Both the position numbers and the translations under genes were made by a program. From positions 20,297 through 84,296 of the forward strand of contig CAZVGO010000013.1 of the NCBI GenBank assembly GCA_964626755.1: a DNA stretch of 64,000 bases, in the 5' to 3' direction. Below the pieces are notes generated by a model that made no database searches, was not told the DNA's origin, and saw nothing but the letters and a program-made list of their open reading frames with translations. Source of the stretch: JACDAV01 sp964626755 (GTDB taxonomy: Bacteria; Chloroflexota; Limnocylindria; Limnocylindrales; CSP1-4). Of the stretch, positions 25,016 to 34,366 are shown one piece after another (position 1 is the first letter of the stretch; the number at the start of each line of letters is the position of its first letter).

Positions 25016-25062
25016 CCTCAGGGCTGGCCGCCCGGGCCTCAGGGCTGGCCGCCCGGGCGGCC
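25016..25062. repeat. Two perfect 21-base tandem copies ending in a 16-base GC palindrome
   Basis: Copies at 25016-25036 and 25037-25057 are identical. The second runs into the perfect palindrome GGCCGCCCGGGCGGCC at 25047-25062. The element lies between the stop of the 243-residue membrane-protein gene (25080) and the promoter of the cysteine desulfurase. A factor-dependent or hairpin terminator for the upstream gene is the simplest role; no U tract follows. Confidence 0.45.
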
Positions 25063-25079
25063 CGCCGGGCGCAGAAGGT

Positions 25080-25811
25080 TCAGGCTGGCGCCGAGTCCAG
25101 GAGCTCCACCCGTTTCCCGGAGCGCCGGCCGATCAGGGCGATGAGGATCCCGAGGACCAGGCCCAGCCCGATCGCCGCCCACGGCGTGTACTCCGCCAGG
25201 GGCATGACCGAGTAGATCACGAGCATGATCGCTGCGCCGGTGCCGATCAGAAGTCCGCCGATCACGGCCGAGATCGTGCGGCCGCGCAGGCCGCGAACCT
25301 CGAGGAGCGTTCCGAGGGCGATGAGGATCAGGCCCAGCCAGAAGGGAACCGTTCCGGTCGGGTCACCGACGAGCTTGAACCAGCCGGACCCGGCACATTC
25401 CCCGCCTTCGCCGCTGTACCCGCCGGAGACCATGAACAGGCCGGTGATGCGGAACGGCGCGTTCTCCGCCACGCCGACGGTGCCACTACCGTCGACGTTC
25501 TCGTCGTCGTTCGTGTCCGCTCCGCGCAGCGGCGTCGGGATACCGAGCACGAAGACCTGGTAGCTGTAGTTCTTGATGACGTTGGTCGTCGTGCCCGTGT
25601 AGTCGACCGTCCCGAACCAGTCGACGAGGAACGGATCCGCCTGGGTCGCGTCGTTCGCGCCCGACTGGGCCGTGTCGAGCGTCGCCCCGTTCGCATCCTT
25701 CGAGGTGATGCTGAGCTGGCAGAGGCTCAGCGGAAACGCCGCGACCGGCGCGGTTGCCGCAAGCAGGAGACTGGCGGCCAGCAGGACCGCAGCCGCGAAG
25801 GACCGACGCAT
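25080..25811 (-). CDS. Secreted-then-anchored membrane protein of unknown function
   Basis: 243 residues. A cleavable-looking signal peptide (MRRSFAAAVLLAASLLLAA, then TAPVAAF) is followed by an extracytoplasmic domain of ~130 residues rich in Asp, Asn, Gly and Thr. That domain contains two late cysteines close to Cys-Ala-Gly-Ser-Gly. Three hydrophobic helices then run close together (FWLGLILIALGTLLEV, ISAVIGGLLIGTGAAIMLVIY, AAIGLGLVLGILIALI), and the protein ends in a short basic tail. I recognise no family. The leader carries TACGGT at 25858-25863 and GAGGTG just before the ATG, so it has its own normal leader. A surface-exposed sensing or structural domain is possible but unproven. Confidence 0.65.
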   Translation of the reverse strand: MRRSFAAAVLLAASLLLAATAPVAAFPLSLCQLSITSKDANGATLDTAQSGANDATQADPFLVDWFGTVDYTGTTTNVIKNYSYQVFVLGIPTPLRGADTNDDENVDGSGTVGVAENAPFRITGLFMVSGGYSGEGGECAGSGWFKLVGDPTGTVPFWLGLILIALGTLLEVRGLRGRTISAVIGGLLIGTGAAIMLVIYSVMPLAEYTPWAAIGLGLVLGILIALIGRRSGKRVELLDSAPA

Positions 25812-25923
25812 CGTGCACCTCGCGTGACGAAGACGGGCGACCCGGATGGGCTCGCCCACCGTACCGCACCGGTCGCCGCCGGGCAACGGATTTCCGCACG
25901 AGCCCCGGGCCACGGCCCCAGAC

Positions 25924-27177
25924 CTAGTCGGATGCGCGGTGGAGGAACGACGCGAGCGGGCCGCGCAGGATCGCCGCGGTCGGGCAATACAGGCCGGCGC
26001 CACAGCCGGACGCGATGCCGGCCTCGGCGAGCGCGTTGATGTCGGCCTCGTGGACGCTCCCCGTGTCGTCGGTGAAGTAGTCGGCCGACGCCGGGGGCAG
26101 AGCCAGGGCGCGGACGAGGTACGTGGCCAGCTCGCCTCGGCTGGCCAAGGCGTTTGGACAGAACGTCGTGGGGCCGCAGCCGGTCATGATGCCGGCCTCG
26201 GCGGTCCGGTTGATGTCCTCCTCGCGAGTGGACCTCTCGTCGTCGGCAAAGTGATCGTTCGCGGTGGCCGGCAGGCTGAACGCCCGGGCGAGCCACGTTG
26301 CGAGCTCGGCCCGCGCCACCCGATCGTTCGGACAGAAGAGATCGACGCGGCATCCGCCGGTCACGCCGGACTGGAAGGCCCAGGCGGCGTACGCCTCGTG
26401 TTGGGTGCCCCTCCAGTCGTTGACGCAGGCCCAGCCGGATCCGAGCACGGTCACGGCCGTTCCGGTCGCATTGAACCGAAGCCGCGTGTAGGTGCAGTTG
26501 TTCTGATCCGAGGTCTCGATGAACCGGTTCCGGGCGTCGACGATCGCGCGGACCGTGTACGTGCCGCCGGGGAGGCCGGTGATGTCGATCCACTGGAACT
26601 GAAGTGTCGACTGGTACTTGTCGCCCCAGCCGACGGAGATCCCCGTCCGGCTCGTGAGGCCGGTCCTGCGCGCGCACATCGACTCGCGGTAGAACCGGGT
26701 GGACCGTGCGCCGGGGAGCGACCGGTTGACGAGCGTTGTGTCGAAGAAGCAGTAGCCGATCTTGGAACCCGCGGCACGGCGGGTCGATGACCACATGTCG
26801 ACGTCGACCATCCGGGTCACGTGCCAGTGGCCGTGCCCGTCGCCGCCGTACTGCATCGTCGCGGTCGTGTCGACACGCCGCGAGCCACCGCCGGTGGTGA
26901 AGATGACCTGGTCGATGTTCCATGGCGATCTCGTCGATGCCCGATTCGCCTTGATCTCCAGGGCGCCCCGTCCGAGGTTCACCATCGTCGACGAGAACCG
27001 GAGCAGACGGCGGCCGCCCGAAGTAACGATTCGGAAGTCGGCGAGCTTCGCCATCCGCAGGTCCGGGAGTCGGTCGGTCGCCGCGGCGGCGGGCGGAGGA
27101 GCGGCGGTCACCGCGCCAATGGCGAGTACCGCGGCCAGCACCGGGGCCGAGCGAGATGTCCAGGAGCGCCGGGTCAT
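25924..27177 (-). CDS. Secreted lysyl-oxidase-like protein with three SLH-like modules
   Basis: 417 residues. Signal peptide 1-33 (AVLAAVLAIGAVTAAPPPAAAA). Residues ~36-235 resemble the lysyl oxidase family: LPDLRMAKLADFRI opening, the copper-site motif HGHWHV with H115, H117 and H119, KIGYCFFDT and GISVGWGDKY. Residues ~260-417 contain three S-layer-homology-like modules with a 58-residue period, each carrying a Cys pair six apart (276/282, 334/340, 392/398) in GC...FCP or YCP context. Together these suggest a wall-attached copper enzyme or former enzyme. Whether bacterial members oxidise lysine side chains is largely untested. TAAGGT lies 8 nt before the ATG. Confidence 0.8.
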   Translation of the reverse strand: MTRRSWTSRSAPVLAAVLAIGAVTAAPPPAAAATDRLPDLRMAKLADFRIVTSGGRRLLRFSSTMVNLGRGALEIKANRASTRSPWNIDQVIFTTGGGSRRVDTTATMQYGGDGHGHWHVTRMVDVDMWSSTRRAAGSKIGYCFFDTTLVNRSLPGARSTRFYRESMCARRTGLTSRTGISVGWGDKYQSTLQFQWIDITGLPGGTYTVRAIVDARNRFIETSDQNNCTYTRLRFNATGTAVTVLGSGWACVNDWRGTQHEAYAAWAFQSGVTGGCRVDLFCPNDRVARAELATWLARAFSLPATANDHFADDERSTREEDINRTAEAGIMTGCGPTTFCPNALASRGELATYLVRALALPPASADYFTDDTGSVHEADINALAEAGIASGCGAGLYCPTAAILRGPLASFLHRASD

Positions 27178-27185
27178 CGGGCCCC

Positions 27186-27191
27186 ACCTTA
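27186..27191 (-). promoter_or_regulatory. Candidate leaderless promoter (-10) of the lysyl-oxidase-like gene
   Basis: TAAGGT ends 8 nt before the ATG at 27177. The same hexamer occurs before the CAP-domain gene at 50944-50949. Confidence 0.4.
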
Positions 27192-27225
27192 CGGTATTGG
27201 CAGTGCCCTCTGCGGGGCCATTCCG

Positions 27226-29130
<1,905 letters not shown>

Positions 29131-29179
29131 GGGCCGGCGGATTGTGCCATAGCCGGCTCGCGGCCCGGACCGGCCGGGC

Positions 29180-29185
29180 TAGACT
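29180..29185 (+). promoter_or_regulatory. Candidate leaderless promoter (-10) of the MobA-like gene
   Basis: TAGACT followed by exactly 6 nt (CCCGGG) and the ATG at 29192. There is no space for a Shine-Dalgarno site. TAGACT recurs before hisS, rel and dxs. Confidence 0.5.
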
Positions 29186-29191
29186 CCCGGG

Positions 29192-29911
29192 ATGACCGTC
29201 GCCGCCGTCGTCCTCGCCGCGACCCCCGATTCGGCCCTCGCCGACGCCGACGGGATGCCCTCGGTCCGCCGGATCGCCGACTCTGCCTGGTCAGGGGGTG
29301 CAGTCCCGATCATCGTCGTGGCTCATGACCCGGACGGGTCGGTGGCTTCTGCGCTCACGGGGTCCGCGGTGACCCTCGCCGAACCGGCCCCGCTCGATCG
29401 CGGACCCGCCGGCCAGATCGTCCGCGGGATCGAGGCCGCGATCGGCGAGATCCGCGAGACCGATGCCGCGCTCGTCTGGCCGGCGCGGTTCACGTGGGTC
29501 GGGCCGGAGACGGCTACGTCGCTCATCGAGGCGCACGGGACTTCTCCTGGCGCGGTGCTCCGGCCGTCGTACGGTGGCGAGCCCGGTTGGCCGGTGCTCG
29601 TGCCGGTGTCGTTGCTCGGGGCGCTGGGCGCGGTCGCGGGCGACCGGATGCCGGACGAGGTTGTTGCGGATGTCATTGCGGGCGGTGCCCGGGTGGTCCT
29701 CCTCGAGCTCGGCGACCCGGGCGTGCGCCACGACCGGACCGTGCCTCGGGCCACGCTCCCGCCATACATCGGCCCCACGGACCCGCCGGCGGGCCACGTC
29801 CACGAGTGGGAAGCGCCGATGGCCGACGCCGCGAACGAGGTCCCGCTAGGGGGCCCGGCGCTCGCGCCGTTTGGTCAGGCCGCGGCCGAGGACCCGGACC
29901 AGCCGGGCTGA
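29192..29911 (+). CDS. MobA-like nucleotidyltransferase fold, probably catalytically dead
   Basis: 239 residues. The order of segments follows the MobA/NTP_transf_3 family: AAVVLAAT at the start, PIIVVAHD, GPAGQIVRGIEAAIGE, ALVWPARFTWVGPETATSLIEAH, PSYGGEPGWPVLVPVSLLGAL and LELGDPGVRHD. The catalytic parts are missing. The LAGGxSxRxG nucleotide loop is replaced by LAATPDSALADADG, and the Asp of the DMP motif that binds Mg is Ala in WPARFTWV. A ~50-residue Pro-rich, acidic tail is added. I read it as a pseudoenzyme with the fold kept for binding. It is alone on the plus strand between typA and an acyltransferase. A transferase with unusual chemistry is not excluded. Confidence 0.6.
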   Translation: MTVAAVVLAATPDSALADADGMPSVRRIADSAWSGGAVPIIVVAHDPDGSVASALTGSAVTLAEPAPLDRGPAGQIVRGIEAAIGEIRETDAALVWPARFTWVGPETATSLIEAHGTSPGAVLRPSYGGEPGWPVLVPVSLLGALGAVAGDRMPDEVVADVIAGGARVVLLELGDPGVRHDRTVPRATLPPYIGPTDPPAGHVHEWEAPMADAANEVPLGGPALAPFGQAAAEDPDQPG

Positions 29912-29947
29912 CGCGGCGCGATCAGCGCCCAGGCGCGTCATGCACGT

Positions 29948-29963
29948 CGCCCCGAGCAGGGCG
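29948..29963. terminator. Possible hairpin between convergent genes
   Basis: CGCCC, 6-base loop, GGGCG between the MobA-like stop (29911) and the acyltransferase stop (29995). The stem is short and no U tract follows, so it is weak evidence for a shared terminator. Confidence 0.25.
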
Positions 29964-29994
29964 GCGAGACGCGGTCGTTCGGACAGGAGCCGAA

Positions 29995-31125
29995 TCACGC
30001 CTCGGCCGGCACCAGCGTCGACGTTCGCTCCGCGTTGCTCGGCGCCCGTGATCGCGGGCCGCGCAGGAACGGCAGGGCGATCGTGATCCGGTCGGTCAGT
30101 ACGAGGACGATGGCCATCGCGACGAGCACGGCCGGCAGCTCGAGGTCACGGTGACCGACGAGCCCCACGCCCCACCCGATGAGGATCCAGTGGATGCAGT
30201 ACATCGCGGTGACTCGGCCGCTCCAGCCGTAGAGCCGATCGAACACCGGGTTCGAACGCACGCGTGACACGACGACGTCGGCCAGTGCCAGCCAGGTGAG
30301 GACGAGCCCGAGGATCGCGAGCACGACCCCGGGACGTTGCCGCCAGTAGTCCTCGACGCCGATCGACGGGTGGACGATCGCGACGATCGCAGCGCCCACG
30401 AGCATCACGACGACTCCGACGAGCCCCATCCGCCGGACGAACCGGCGACGATCCGGCTGGCCGACGAGCGTCCGGCCGTACGCGAACCCGACGAGCGGGT
30501 AGACGATCCACGGGAACAGCGGGAAGAAGACGTTCCAGTCGGTGCCCCAGAGGAGCGCGAGCCCGAGGTCGACGGGCGGGAGACCCGTCGTCATACCCCA
30601 CAGCGAGGGCGAGACGAGCGCGACGACGACGGCGAGCCCGATGAGCCCCGCGCGGAGCGCTCGTCCGCCGGAGAGGGCGAACAACGCTGTAACCGCAGCG
30701 ATGACGAGGAGCGCCAGGCCCGCCATCTGGTGGATGTCGACGAGGGTCAGCAGGATCGCCGGCGTGTACGGCGAGATGTCGGCCTCGGTGACGTAGCCCG
30801 TCGCGAGCCCGAGCGTCGCGGGCAGCACGCCCCGCAGCACGTTCAACGTGTAGGCGAGGAACAGCAGCCACAGACCGCGCCGGGCAATCCCTGTAGCCGA
30901 CGCACGCCGGGAGAAGGCGAGCGACGCGCCCATGAGGAACATGAAGACTGGGGCGGCGGTCGGGCCACCGAGAAAGATCACGACCCCGCCGACCGGCGAG
31001 GCCCACGACGCCTCGTTCCCGTAGTGGCCGAGCACGTGGATCATCACCATGAACACGATCGCCAGGCCGCGGGCGAGGTCGAAGGCCCGGATCCGGGCGT
31101 CGGGCGTGGCGTTCGGTTCGGTCAC
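29995..31125 (-). CDS. HGSNAT/DUF1624-like multi-pass acyltransferase family protein
   Basis: 376 residues from a GTG at 31125 that overlaps the aspS stop (GTGA). N-terminal RIRAFDLARGLAIVFMVMIHVLGHYG is the family hallmark, with a conserved Asp-Ala-Arg-Gly and a His in the first helix (MIHVL). About ten hydrophobic segments follow, including the FPLFPWIVYPLVGFAYGR block typical of DUF1624 proteins, and the YCIHWILIGWG helix near the end. The family includes heparan-alpha-glucosaminide acetyltransferase; bacterial members probably acylate envelope sugars, substrate unknown. It is the last gene of hisS-aspS-acyltransferase. Confidence 0.8.
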   Translation of the reverse strand: MTEPNATPDARIRAFDLARGLAIVFMVMIHVLGHYGNEASWASPVGGVVIFLGGPTAAPVFMFLMGASLAFSRRASATGIARRGLWLLFLAYTLNVLRGVLPATLGLATGYVTEADISPYTPAILLTLVDIHQMAGLALLVIAAVTALFALSGGRALRAGLIGLAVVVALVSPSLWGMTTGLPPVDLGLALLWGTDWNVFFPLFPWIVYPLVGFAYGRTLVGQPDRRRFVRRMGLVGVVVMLVGAAIVAIVHPSIGVEDYWRQRPGVVLAILGLVLTWLALADVVVSRVRSNPVFDRLYGWSGRVTAMYCIHWILIGWGVGLVGHRDLELPAVLVAMAIVLVLTDRITIALPFLRGPRSRAPSNAERTSTLVPAEA

Positions 31126-32993
31126 GTCCCGCGGTCGGCGCCGGGGCGTCCGGGAACGCCGACGAACTTCAGCCCCAGCTCGGCCAGCTGGGCCGGATCG
31201 GCCGGCGATGGCGCGCCGAGCATGAGATCGCTGCCCGTGCCGGTCTTCGGGAACGCCATGACCTCGCGGATGTTGTGCTGGTCGGTCAGCAGCGCGGTCC
31301 AGCGATCGATCCCGAGGGCGATCCCGCCGTGGGGCGGCGGGCCGTACTCGAACGCCTCGAGCAGCGTCCCGAACTTGTCGCGCATCTGCGCGGGGCTGAG
31401 GCCCATGAGGGCGAACGAGCGCGCAAGAAGGTCGGGGCGGTGGATCCGGATCGACCCGCCACCCAGCTCCCAGCCGTTGAGCGCGACGTCGTGCTGGAGG
31501 GCGCGGGCCCGCCCGGCCGGGTCCTCCGGCGCGGGCTTCGACGGATCGCCCGACGCCGTGACCAGCAGCTCCTCGTCCTCGGCGTCCACGCCGCTGAACG
31601 GGTTGTGGGTCGCGTCCCAGCGACCGTTCTCCTCGTCCCACTGGTACATCGGGAAGTGGTGGACCCAGACGTACGACAGCTCGCGCGGGTCGGTCACCAG
31701 GCCCAGCCGCTCCGCCAGCTCGACGCGCAGCTCGCCGAGCACCTCCTGGGCGAGAACGTCGCGGTCGGCGACGGCGAGCACGAGGTCGCCGGGGCTCGCG
31801 CCTGCAGCCGTCACGAGCTGCTCCGCCCGGTCCTCGCCGAGGAACTTGGCGATCGGCGACCGGACCGAGCCGTTCGGATCGACCGCGAGATGGACGAGCC
31901 CCTTGGCGCCCGCCTTCTTCGCCCGTTCGACGAGCGCGTCGGTCTCGGAGCGCGACGCACCGCCCATCCCGGGGACCGCGAGGCCGAACACGCGGCCCCC
32001 ACCGGCAAGAGCATCGTCGAAGACACGGAAGCCGCTCCCCATCGCGACCTCGCCGAGGTCCCGCAGCTCCATCGCGTAGCGGACGTCCGGCTTGTCCGAG
32101 CCGAACCGGTCGAGCGCCTCGCGGTACGTGAATCGCGGGAATGGGGTCTGACGGATCGGTCGATCCGGGACGACGGCCTTGCTGACCTCGACGATCATCG
32201 TCTCGACGAAGCTCATGACGTCGTCCTGGGAGACAAAGCTCATCTCCAGGTCGAGCTGGCTGAACTCCGGGCCACGGTCCGCCCGCGAATCCTCGTCGCG
32301 CATGCAGTGGGCGATCTGGAAGTAGCGCTCGAGGCCGGCGACCATCAGCAGCTGCTTGAGCTGCTGCGGGCTCTGCGGCAGCGCGTACACGGAGCCGGGC
32401 TGCTGGCGCGAGGGCACGATGAAGTCGCGGGCGCCCTCGGGCGTCGACTTGATGAGCAGCGGCGTCTCGACCTCGACGAAGCCGTGGGCGTGGTGGACGT
32501 CGGAGATGGCGCGCAACAGGCGCGACCGAAGCGTCAGCCGCTCGCGCATCGGCTCGCGACGGAGGTCGAGGTAGCGGTACTTGAGCCGGAGGCTCTCGTC
32601 GATCTGGGCGTCGGGATCGTTGATCGGGAACGGCGGCGTCTTCGATTCGGACAGGACGGTCAGGCCGCTCGCCCGCAGCTCGATCTCGCCGGTCGCGAGC
32701 TTCGGGTTCTCGGTGCCCGGCAGCCGCCGGGCGACCTCGCCCTCGACGCTGACCGTGAACTCCGTCCGCAGGCGGCTGGCAGTGGCGTGGACTACCGGTC
32801 GCTCCGCCCGGTCGATGACGACCTGGGTGATCCCCTCCCGGTCCCGGATGTCGAGGAAGATCAACTGGCCGAGGTCGCGCCGGCGATGGACCCAGCCGGC
32901 CAGGCGGACCGTCGTACCCGCGTCCGACGCGCGGAGCTGGCCCGCGGAGTGCGTGCGGTAGGACGTGGCAAGGCCGGGGGCTGGCGGGGGCAT
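31122..32993 (-). CDS. aspS: Aspartyl-tRNA synthetase, bacterial type
   Basis: 623 residues. Class II synthetase: N-terminal OB anticodon domain (LAGWVHRRRDLGQLIFLDIRD), motif 2 FQIAHCMRDEDSRADRGPEFSQLD, the bacterial GAD insertion around 300-420, and motif 3 GIALGIDRW. QSPQQLKQLLM and the LLEAFEYGPPPHGG loop confirm AspRS over AsnRS. Whether it also charges tRNA-Asn cannot be told here. The reading frame is open far upstream, but MPPPAPGLATSYRTHSAGQLR is a normal AspRS opening and a TACGAT lies 9 nt before this ATG. Confidence 0.96.
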   Translation of the reverse strand: MPPPAPGLATSYRTHSAGQLRASDAGTTVRLAGWVHRRRDLGQLIFLDIRDREGITQVVIDRAERPVVHATASRLRTEFTVSVEGEVARRLPGTENPKLATGEIELRASGLTVLSESKTPPFPINDPDAQIDESLRLKYRYLDLRREPMRERLTLRSRLLRAISDVHHAHGFVEVETPLLIKSTPEGARDFIVPSRQQPGSVYALPQSPQQLKQLLMVAGLERYFQIAHCMRDEDSRADRGPEFSQLDLEMSFVSQDDVMSFVETMIVEVSKAVVPDRPIRQTPFPRFTYREALDRFGSDKPDVRYAMELRDLGEVAMGSGFRVFDDALAGGGRVFGLAVPGMGGASRSETDALVERAKKAGAKGLVHLAVDPNGSVRSPIAKFLGEDRAEQLVTAAGASPGDLVLAVADRDVLAQEVLGELRVELAERLGLVTDPRELSYVWVHHFPMYQWDEENGRWDATHNPFSGVDAEDEELLVTASGDPSKPAPEDPAGRARALQHDVALNGWELGGGSIRIHRPDLLARSFALMGLSPAQMRDKFGTLLEAFEYGPPPHGGIALGIDRWTALLTDQHNIREVMAFPKTGTGSDLMLGAPSPADPAQLAELGLKFVGVPGRPGADRGT

Positions 32994-33002
32994 GGCCGGG
33001 GC

Positions 33003-33008
33003 ATCGTA
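33003..33008 (-). promoter_or_regulatory. Candidate leaderless promoter (-10) of aspS
   Basis: TACGAT ends 9 nt before the ATG at 32993, inside the 43-nt gap after hisS. It could allow aspS expression independent of hisS. Confidence 0.35.
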
Positions 33009-33036
33009 CCGTGTAGCGGAGGGCCGCGGCCGCTCC

Positions 33037-34323
33037 CTAGCCGTGCTTGTGGGACCCGCCGGCGCGGGCGAGCTCGCGGGCGAGGTCCGCGGTCCCGATG
33101 ACCCGCTGGGTGCCCGCCTCGAGGTCCCGGAGCTGGACCTGGCCGTCGGCCAGCTCGTCGCCGAGGATGACTGCGAAGTGGGCCCCTTCCCTGGCCGCGG
33201 CCTCGAGCTGGCGCCCGAGCTTTCGCTGGGCGAGGTCCGCCCGGGCCGCGAGACCGGCGGCGCGAAGCTCGGTGGCGATCCGGAGCCGGTCCGCGGTCGC
33301 GGCCGGGTCCGCCCCGACGACCACGGCGAGCGGCGTCGGTTGAGCCGGAGGCGGCGACCCCGCCGCGTCGAGGGCGAGGACGACCCGGTCGAGCCCGAGC
33401 CCGAACCCGATCCCGGGCGTCGGCCGGCCACCGAGCAGCTCGACGAGACCGTCGTACCGGCCGCCGCCACCGATCGCCGACTGCTGACCGCCGGCGCCGG
33501 CCGGGTAGACTTCGAACGCCGTCCGCGTGTAGTAATCGAGCCCGCGGACGAGCCGCGGCTGGAGCCGGTACGCGACGCCGAGCGCGTCGAGGTGCGCCCG
33601 AACCGCCGCGAAGTGCTCCCCGCACGCCGGGCACAGGTGGTCCGTGATGAGCGGCGCCCCCTCGTTGAGCTCCGCCATCACCGGCTCCTTCGAGTCGAGC
33701 AGGCGAAGCGGGTTGCGCTCGAGACGGGCGCGCTCGATCGGAGGCAGGCGATCGGCGTGGGCCTGGTAGTGCGCGCGGAGCTTCTCGACATACGCCGGCC
33801 GGCACGCGCCGTCGCCGATCGAGTTGAGCTGGATCTCGATCGCTTCGAGCCCGGCCTCGCGGTAGAAGCGATCCGCCAGCTCGATGATCTCGGCGTCGAT
33901 CGCCGGGCCGGGATCCCCGATCGCCTCGATGTCGAACTGCCAGAACTGCCGGTACCGGCCGGCCTGCGGGCGGTCGTACCGGAACATCGGCCCGGTGAGC
34001 GTGAGCTTTACGGGCTGGGGCAGTGTCTGCATCCCGTGCTGGACGTAGGCGCGGACGATCCCCGCGGTCGGCTCCGGGCGGAGCGCCCACGTCTCGCCGT
34101 CCTCGGTCCGGGGCGCGATCCGGAAGAGCTCCTTCTCGACGACGTCGGTCGTCTCCCCCACCCCGCGCTCGAAGACCGCGGCCTGCTCGAACAGCGGCGT
34201 CTCGATCGGGTGGTAGCCGTAGCGCGCGGCGAGGTCCGCGCCGATCCGCTCGAGCCGGATGAACGCGGCTCGTTCGGCCGGCAGCAGGTCGCGGGTGCCA
34301 CGCGGCGCGCGCAGGTCAGGCAT
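33037..34323 (-). CDS. hisS: Histidyl-tRNA synthetase
   Basis: 428 residues. Class II synthetase with the opening LRAPRGTRDLLP, motif 2 GPMFRYDRPQAGRYRQFWQ, the histidine A motifs VRGLDYYTRTAFEV and GGGGRYDGLVELLGG, motif 3 GIGFGLGLDR, and a C-terminal anticodon domain. A CPACGEHF pair of cysteines lies in the insertion domain. hisS-aspS order is common in Gram-positive-type genomes. TAGACT ends 8 nt before the ATG, and the divergent glycosyltransferase promoter sits about 20 bp away. Confidence 0.96.
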   Translation of the reverse strand: MPDLRAPRGTRDLLPAERAAFIRLERIGADLAARYGYHPIETPLFEQAAVFERGVGETTDVVEKELFRIAPRTEDGETWALRPEPTAGIVRAYVQHGMQTLPQPVKLTLTGPMFRYDRPQAGRYRQFWQFDIEAIGDPGPAIDAEIIELADRFYREAGLEAIEIQLNSIGDGACRPAYVEKLRAHYQAHADRLPPIERARLERNPLRLLDSKEPVMAELNEGAPLITDHLCPACGEHFAAVRAHLDALGVAYRLQPRLVRGLDYYTRTAFEVYPAGAGGQQSAIGGGGRYDGLVELLGGRPTPGIGFGLGLDRVVLALDAAGSPPPAQPTPLAVVVGADPAATADRLRIATELRAAGLAARADLAQRKLGRQLEAAAREGAHFAVILGDELADGQVQLRDLEAGTQRVIGTADLARELARAGGSHKHG

Positions 34324-34331
34324 CGGGCCAG

Positions 34332-34337
34332 AGTCTA
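34332..34337 (-). promoter_or_regulatory. Candidate leaderless promoter (-10) of hisS
   Basis: TAGACT on the minus strand, 8 nt before the hisS ATG. Only 17 bp separate it from the divergent glycosyltransferase hexamer, so the two promoters must share DNA. Confidence 0.45.
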
Positions 34338-34354
34338 GCGGTGGCGAGGCGGGC

Positions 34355-34360
34355 GATACT
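34355..34360 (+). promoter_or_regulatory. Candidate leaderless promoter (-10) of the glycosyltransferase
   Basis: GATACT followed by 6 nt (GACCGC) and the GTG at 34367. No ribosome site fits in the gap. Confidence 0.4.
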
Positions 34361-34366
34361 GACCGC

